Of a DNA stretch of 64,000 bases, positions 58,428 through 64,000 are shown one piece after another. Below the pieces are notes generated by a model that was given only the letters and a program-made list of their open reading frames with translations, had not been told where the DNA came from and made no database searches. How positions within the stretch are numbered: the stretch's first letter is position 1; every line of letters starts with the position of its first letter. Source of the DNA: Acinetobacter rathckeae (GTDB taxonomy: Bacteria; Pseudomonadota; Gammaproteobacteria; Pseudomonadales; Moraxellaceae); assembly GCF_015627125.1 (NCBI RefSeq), contig NZ_VTDO01000003.1, positions 261,769 through 325,768 on the forward strand. Reading direction: 5' to 3'. The position numbers were made by a program, and so were the translations under genes.

Positions 58428-60329
58428 TTAGATACTCAACTTTTGTAAGTTACGGCGCTTACCGTAAATCAGTTGTACGATGGCACGAGTCACAGTAATT
58501 GCAGTGAACATTGAGCAAATAATACCAATCATGAGTGTAACCGCAAAGCCTTTGATTGGACCTGTACCAATGGCAAATAGAATAAATGCCACAATGAACG
58601 TCGTAAGGTTCGAGTCGAAAATAGTATTATAGGCACGGTCATAACCTGCAACAATCGCTTGTTTAGGCGATGAACCCCATTGCATTTCTTCTCGTATACG
58701 TTCACAAATCAGTACGTTTGCATCGACAGCCATACCAATGGTAATGACAATACCTGCAATACCCGGTAGGGTTAATGATGCACCTAACCATGACATGACG
58801 GTTAAAATCATTGCAAGGTTAAATACCAATGCAAAGTTGGCAATTAAACCAAAGACACGGAAGAATACCACCATCCAAATGGCGACTAAAATAAAGCCCA
58901 CTTGAGTAGATAAAATACCTTTATCAATATTTTCTTGGCCTAAGCTTGGGCCAACAACACGCTCTTCTACAAAGTACATTGGTGCAGCAAGTGCCCCAGA
59001 ACGTAACATAAGTGCAAGTTCAGCAGCATCTTGTGGTGAGCTTAGACCAGTAATTCTAAACTGTGAACCTAGCGTTTGCTGAATTGTTGCCGCATTAATC
59101 ACCACTGATTCTGTATACGGGGTGCGAACTTCTGTTTGAGCACCTGTTGTAGGGTCTGTCACATAGCTAATTTTTTGTTTATTTTCAATAAACAATACAG
59201 CCATACGTTTACCAACAGCACTACGAGTAGCATCAGACATCAGTTTACCACCCGCACTATCTAGTGTGATGTTCACTTCTGCACCGCCAGAATCTTGACT
59301 TAAGCCAGACGAAGCATTTTGTACACGTTCACCTGTTAAGATACGGTTACGTTGTAGTAAAAGTTGACGACCGCTATCTAAAGATTGATAAGCAAAAACT
59401 TCTGTGCCTGCTGGGAGTGGCTGATCATTATATTTGCCTGTGTATGGGCTAATAAATTGATCATTTTGGTTAGCAACAAGTCGAAACTCTAAGTTTGCAG
59501 TACGACCTAATACACGTTTTGCTTCTGCAGTATCTTGTACACCCGGAAGTTCAACTACAATACGGTTGCTCCCTTCAGTTTGTACAACTGCCTCAGCCAC
59601 ACCTAACTCATTAATACGGTTACGTAGAGTCGTGAGGTTTTGGTTGACTGCATAAGACTGAATTTCTTGTTTACGTGCATCGGTGTAGGTTAAACGAAGT
59701 GTCGGGCCTGTATCTGTTGCAAGTGCTTGCTGTGTGTATTCATTGCCATTGCGTCGTAAGAAGCCCATAGCATTGTCACGGTCAGCATTGTCTGCAAAAG
59801 CAATCGTAATGGCGTTATTATTGAGTGTTAAGCTATTAAACTTAATATTATTATCACGGAATTGACGGCGGATATCTGTTGTTGAGGTATCCATACGTTG
59901 TGCAATGGCTTTATCCATATCCACTTCAAGTAAGAAGTGTACACCACCACGTAAATCTAGGCCGAGTTTCATTGGTTTTGCACCAATTTTTTGTAGCCAT
60001 GTTGGAGTGGTTGGTGCAAGGTTCAATGCCACAACGTAGTTATCGCCTAAACCACGGCGTAAAGCATCTTGTGCTTGTAATTGCACGCTCGTGTTATTGA
60101 CACGAAGTAAAGCAGCATTATTGGTAAAGCTGTTGTCGTGACTTTGAATGTTTTGGCTTTTGAGAATTTGCTCTGCTTTTTGTAAAACAGATTGGTCGAT
60201 GCTCGTGCCAGCCTTAGCTCCCGAGATCTGCACGGCAGGTTCATCTGGGTACAAACTTGGCAGTGCATACAATGTACTAATCACTAAAACAACAATGATG
60301 AGTAAATATTTCCATGCTGGGTAACGCAT
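58428..60329 (-). CDS. secD: Protein translocase subunit SecD
   Basis: The partner of SecF with a large periplasmic P1 domain. The 633-residue protein has an N-terminal helix (about 6-24), the LGLDLRGGVHFLLEVD motif near residue 122, a periplasmic region to about residue 460 and five C-terminal helices with GMAVDANVLICERIREE. The length fits the family. It follows yajC by 56 bases and precedes secF by 7. Confidence 0.96.
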   Translation of the reverse strand: MRYPAWKYLLIIVVLVISTLYALPSLYPDEPAVQISGAKAGTSIDQSVLQKAEQILKSQNIQSHDNSFTNNAALLRVNNTSVQLQAQDALRRGLGDNYVVALNLAPTTPTWLQKIGAKPMKLGLDLRGGVHFLLEVDMDKAIAQRMDTSTTDIRRQFRDNNIKFNSLTLNNNAITIAFADNADRDNAMGFLRRNGNEYTQQALATDTGPTLRLTYTDARKQEIQSYAVNQNLTTLRNRINELGVAEAVVQTEGSNRIVVELPGVQDTAEAKRVLGRTANLEFRLVANQNDQFISPYTGKYNDQPLPAGTEVFAYQSLDSGRQLLLQRNRILTGERVQNASSGLSQDSGGAEVNITLDSAGGKLMSDATRSAVGKRMAVLFIENKQKISYVTDPTTGAQTEVRTPYTESVVINAATIQQTLGSQFRITGLSSPQDAAELALMLRSGALAAPMYFVEERVVGPSLGQENIDKGILSTQVGFILVAIWMVVFFRVFGLIANFALVFNLAMILTVMSWLGASLTLPGIAGIVITIGMAVDANVLICERIREEMQWGSSPKQAIVAGYDRAYNTIFDSNLTTFIVAFILFAIGTGPIKGFAVTLMIGIICSMFTAITVTRAIVQLIYGKRRNLQKLSI

Positions 60330-60385
60330 TTCTTATCTTCTTAATATGAGAAAGTCGTGCAATTGCACGACTTAGATAGAAACAA

Positions 60386-60715
60386 TTAAAGGCTCTCTAA
60401 AGTACCTTCAGGTAATACAGAAACAACGCTTGAACGTTGAATTTTTACTTCTACACCACGGCTCATTTCAACAACAGCGTAGTCGCCTTCAATTTTTTTA
60501 ATACGACCCATTAGGCCACCTGCAAATACCACTTCACTGTCTACACCTAGGCTTTCAATGAGGGTACGGTGTTCTTTAGCACGTTTAGATTGAGGACGCC
60601 AAATCAGGAAGTAGAAAATAGCAACAAAAACAACAATCATACCAACATTTGCAATCATGCTTGGTTGTTGGGCAGCACCTTCAGCAGCATAAGCTGTAGA
60701 AATAAACAGACTCAT
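60386..60715 (-). CDS. yajC: Preprotein translocase subunit YajC
   Basis: A 109-residue inner-membrane protein of the SecDF-YajC complex. It has a short periplasmic N-terminus, one helix (about residues 22-40, VGMIVVFVAIFYFLIWRPQ) and the family RPQSKRAKEH motif directly after the helix, then a soluble SH3-like C-terminal domain with GRI and VEMSRGVEVKIQRSSV. It lies between tgt and secD in the conserved order. Confidence 0.94.
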   Translation of the reverse strand: MSLFISTAYAAEGAAQQPSMIANVGMIVVFVAIFYFLIWRPQSKRAKEHRTLIESLGVDSEVVFAGGLMGRIKKIEGDYAVVEMSRGVEVKIQRSSVVSVLPEGTLESL

Positions 60716-60807
60716 TTGAGTTTCCTAAATAATCGAACTAAAAACAAAATACCTTTTCAATATGCAATGTACCTTGTCTTGCCTCTAAGCGCAAATGCAC
60801 AGGCATA

Positions 60808-61938
<1,131 letters not shown>

Positions 61939-62083
61939 TCATCCGAATCAAGGCGAAAAAACAGTTCGCTGATATTGGGCATTTGCCATTTTGGGTAAGG
62001 TGGCTATTTTCCTAGATTCTCTACAACGATGCTACCTTTTATTAAAGGTTTTTGTATGAAGCTAGGGTTTTAATAGATACATT

Positions 62084-63124
62084 TTATGGTGCTTGGTATT
62101 GATCAATCAGCATGGCATCACCGTAGCTAAAGAAACGGTATTTTTCTGCAACCGCATGTTGATAGGCATTTAAAATATTGTCTCTGTTTGAGAGCGCTGA
62201 AACGAGCATCAGTAATGTTGACTCAGGGAGGTGAAAGTTTGTGATGAGACGGTCAACCACACAAAACTGATAACCTGGATAAATAAAAATTTGTGTGTCG
62301 CCAGTCCATGCGGCCAATTGACCTTGATGAGCTTGGGCTGCACTTTCAATGGCACGTGTGGCTGTTGTACCGACTGAAATGACTTTATTACCTCGGGCTT
62401 TGACGGCCTGAATCTGCGCGACGGTGCTTTGAGGTACGTCACACCATTCGCTATGCATGATATGGTTTTCAATATTGTCTGTACGTACAGGTAAAAATGT
62501 CCCTGCACCCACGTGTAGGGTGACGAAAGCCGTTGTAATGCCTTTTTGTTTGAGCTTTTCTAGCAGTTGCTCATCAAAGTGTAGGCTGGCAGTCGGTGCA
62601 GCCACGCTAGCAAGTTTAGTTGGGTCATTAAATACTGTTTGATAACGCTCGGTGTCTATATCTTCTGCTTCACGGTTAAAGTAAGGCGGAATAGGTAGTT
62701 TGCCGTAACGATCTAGCACATCTAAAATAGGTTGAGAGAACTCGACGATATATAAATTTTCATGCCGACCTTGAACGGTGACCTCTACAAGATCATCTCC
62801 AATAAATAGGCTTGCACCTGCTTTAGGTGAGTTGCTTGACTTAATATGGCAGTGTGCAATGTAGCGGTCTTGCATACGCTCTACTAAGATTTCAATTGAC
62901 CCACCTGTGGCACGTTTGCCTTTTAAGCGTGCTTTCATGACTTTGGTGTCATTAAGCACTAAAAGATCGCCTTCGTTTAGCAGGTCTATGATGTCTGTAA
63001 ACTGATGGTCATGGTATTGACCTGTTTTATCAATATGTAGAAGACGTGAGGCACTGCGTTCAGGAAGAGGATAACGTGCAATCAGTTCATCGGGCAGGTC
63101 AAAGTTAAAGTCAGACAGTTGCAT
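62084..63124 (-). CDS. queA: S-adenosylmethionine:tRNA ribosyltransferase-isomerase
   Basis: QueA transfers the ribosyl group of SAM to preQ1-34 in tRNA, giving epoxyqueuosine. From the ATG at 63124 it has 346 residues with the start [29 protein letters not shown] region (DFDFDLPxELIA-type), [15 protein letters not shown] near residue 60 and the [12 protein letters not shown] motif near residue 235. The frame extends to 63241, but the later ATG is the family start. It leads queA-tgt-yajC-secD-secF. Confidence 0.96.
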   Translation of the reverse strand: MQLSDFNFDLPDELIARYPLPERSASRLLHIDKTGQYHDHQFTDIIDLLNEGDLLVLNDTKVMKARLKGKRATGGSIEILVERMQDRYIAHCHIKSSNSPKAGASLFIGDDLVEVTVQGRHENLYIVEFSQPILDVLDRYGKLPIPPYFNREAEDIDTERYQTVFNDPTKLASVAAPTASLHFDEQLLEKLKQKGITTAFVTLHVGAGTFLPVRTDNIENHIMHSEWCDVPQSTVAQIQAVKARGNKVISVGTTATRAIESAAQAHQGQLAAWTGDTQIFIYPGYQFCVVDRLITNFHLPESTLLMLVSALSNRDNILNAYQHAVAEKYRFFSYGDAMLIDQYQAP

Positions 63125-63283
63125 AGAAATAACGTAAAGAGAATTTGGGGCATTATAAACGTTTTTTTTATGCGATGCGAAATGTGCTACTGATGCTGAG
63201 TGTATTAAAAGTAAGCAAAAGAAACGGCTATCAATTGACATGAGAAAAAAAACGAGTAGTATACATCGAACAAACCATACTGC

Positions 63284-63370
63284 CCCGAGGTGGTGAAATT
63301 GGTAGACGCGGTGGACTCAAAATCCACTGTCAGAGATGACGTGTCGGTTCGAGTCCGACCCTCGGGACCA
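63284..63370 (+). tRNA. tRNA-Leu, anticodon CAA
   Basis: An 87-base tRNA with an encoded CCA end. The acceptor arms CCCGAGG and CCTCGGG pair perfectly. The D arm has GTGAAATTGGTAGAC. The anticodon stem GTGGA/TCCAC carries loop CTCAAAA, anticodon CAA (reads UUG). A long variable arm (type II tRNA) and the T loop GTTCGAGTC are present. It is divergent from queA. Confidence 0.96.
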
Positions 63371-63394
63371 TAAGCTGGTTAACAAATTTTACGG

Positions 63395-63430
63395 AAAACC
63401 CCGAAGCCTCATAATGCTTCGGGGTTTTTT
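63395..63430 (+). terminator. Rho-independent terminator after tRNA-Leu
   Basis: AACCCCGAAGC and GCTTCGGGGTT form an 11-bp stem with an 8-base loop, followed by a T run. Confidence 0.92.
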
Positions 63431-63577
63431 ATTGTTTGGATATTAACTTAAGCAAGGAAATGCAAATTATTCAGGCATCAATCATCTAAGTGTTCAAAAG
63501 ATTTAAGATATCACCCTTTAAAACAAAAAAGTCTAAAACTTAAACAAAGGTGTGTTGTTATTTAGATGTCAGGTCTT

Positions 63578-63603
63578 TGACATGTTACTGTCAGCTTACT
63601 GTC
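63578..63603. promoter_or_regulatory. Repeat cluster upstream of the HTH gene, candidate operator
   Basis: TGACA and TGTCA face each other across 6 bases (63578-63593), and TTACTGTC occurs twice at 11-bp spacing (63585-63592, 63596-63603). The arrangement suits binding of a dimeric repressor, 60-85 bases before the start of the HTH gene. Confidence 0.4.
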
Positions 63604-63662
63604 GTGTTGTATTGCTATGTATAAAGCTACTGTGGTTTAAACAGTCCAATCAAGGGTTTATC

Positions 63663-64000
63663 ATGAATACAGTAAATAAAATTAAGTACTACCGTTTAAA
63701 GCATGCATGGTCACAAGAGCAATTGGCAGAAATGACAGCCTTAAGTGTCCGTACTATTCAACGTGTAGAAAATGGAGAAAAACCCAGCTTGGAAACGTTA
63801 AGTGCCTTAGCTGCAGTATTTCAAGTCAGTGTATATGATTTATCTATTGCATCGGTTGATGACAATGTAGATGAGACAGTGACCCATAAAGTACGTGAAG
63901 CTGAGCAACGAGTTGAGCAAGAGAGTCGTTTTTATACATCACTGATCAGTTATGTTGTGGTGTGTAGTCTTTTGGCACTCATTAATTATATCTTTACTCC
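63663..64000 (+). CDS. XRE-type HTH regulator with 2TM domain, cut by window edge
   Basis: The first 112 codons of a gene that runs off the right edge. Residues 4-60 are a Cro/CI-type helix-turn-helix (YYRLKHAWSQEQLAEMTALSVRTIQRVENG). After an acidic linker comes a basic stretch and a hydrophobic segment from about residue 91 (RFYTSLISYVVVCSLLALINYIF), the first half of a 2TM domain. It is thus a membrane-tethered regulator. Its targets are unknown; autoregulation is possible given the upstream repeats. Confidence 0.82.
   Translation, partial: MNTVNKIKYYRLKHAWSQEQLAEMTALSVRTIQRVENGEKPSLETLSALAAVFQVSVYDLSIASVDDNVDETVTHKVREAEQRVEQESRFYTSLISYVVVCSLLALINYIFT

Overview
The window looks like a piece of chromosome from a gammaproteobacterium of the family Moraxellaceae, most likely Acinetobacter. 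This is inferred from low-GC base composition, product sequences that resemble Acinetobacter housekeeping proteins, and gammaproteobacterial gene neighbourhoods (queA-tgt-yajC-secD-secF; rlmN-pilF-rodZ-ispG-hisS-yfgM-bamB-der; leuS-lptE-holA). No species call is possible from the sequence alone. No insertion sequence, prophage, integrase or CRISPR array was seen.

Layout. 1-15.8 kb: the nearly complete ETF-ubiquinone oxidoreductase gene, then mixed housekeeping genes (murI, hemH, an MBL hydrolase, the tiny zinc protein yacG, a TrmB-like methyltransferase, a TIGR03862-type flavoprotein, a glycosyltransferase/TPR fusion, crcB, a HopJ-family protein, an ABC1/UbiB kinase-like gene, secB, grxC, a rhodanese, rsgA, orn, a Bax-inhibitor-1 homologue). 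15.9-26.2 kb: fabI, a complete tripartite efflux system (MacA, MacB and its own outer-membrane factor), then holA, lptE and leuS. 26.6-31.4 kb: the ilvI-ilvH-ilvC branched-chain amino-acid operon, a PAP2 phosphatase, iscX and ndk. 31.5-40.1 kb: the rlmN to der block, which covers RNA modification, pilus assembly, cell shape, isoprenoid synthesis, histidyl-tRNA synthesis, outer-membrane assembly and ribosome biogenesis.

40.2-57.4 kb is the accessory highlight: a co-directional aryl polyene type II polyketide/fatty-acid-like cluster of about 18 genes. It carries two acyl carrier proteins, a ketosynthase with a chain-length-factor-like partner, a second ketosynthase, a ketoreductase, two dehydratase modules (one fused to the AMP ligase), an aromatic amino-acid ammonia-lyase that probably makes the starter, and a thioesterase. 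It also has a glycosyltransferase, two acyltransferases, a LolA-like carrier, an MMPL exporter, two small envelope proteins and a dedicated phosphopantetheinyl transferase. Together these would make a yellow aryl-polyene lipid, attach it to a lipid carrier and move it to the outer membrane. Two points stand out. The first acyltransferase is frameshifted at a short G run. The flavoprotein carries the WxWxIP motif of flavin-dependent halogenases, which raises the possibility of a halogenated pigment.

57.4-64 kb returns to housekeeping genes on the minus strand (secF, secD, yajC, tgt, queA), followed by a tRNA-Leu(CAA) gene and the start of an HTH regulator with a membrane tail that runs off the right edge.
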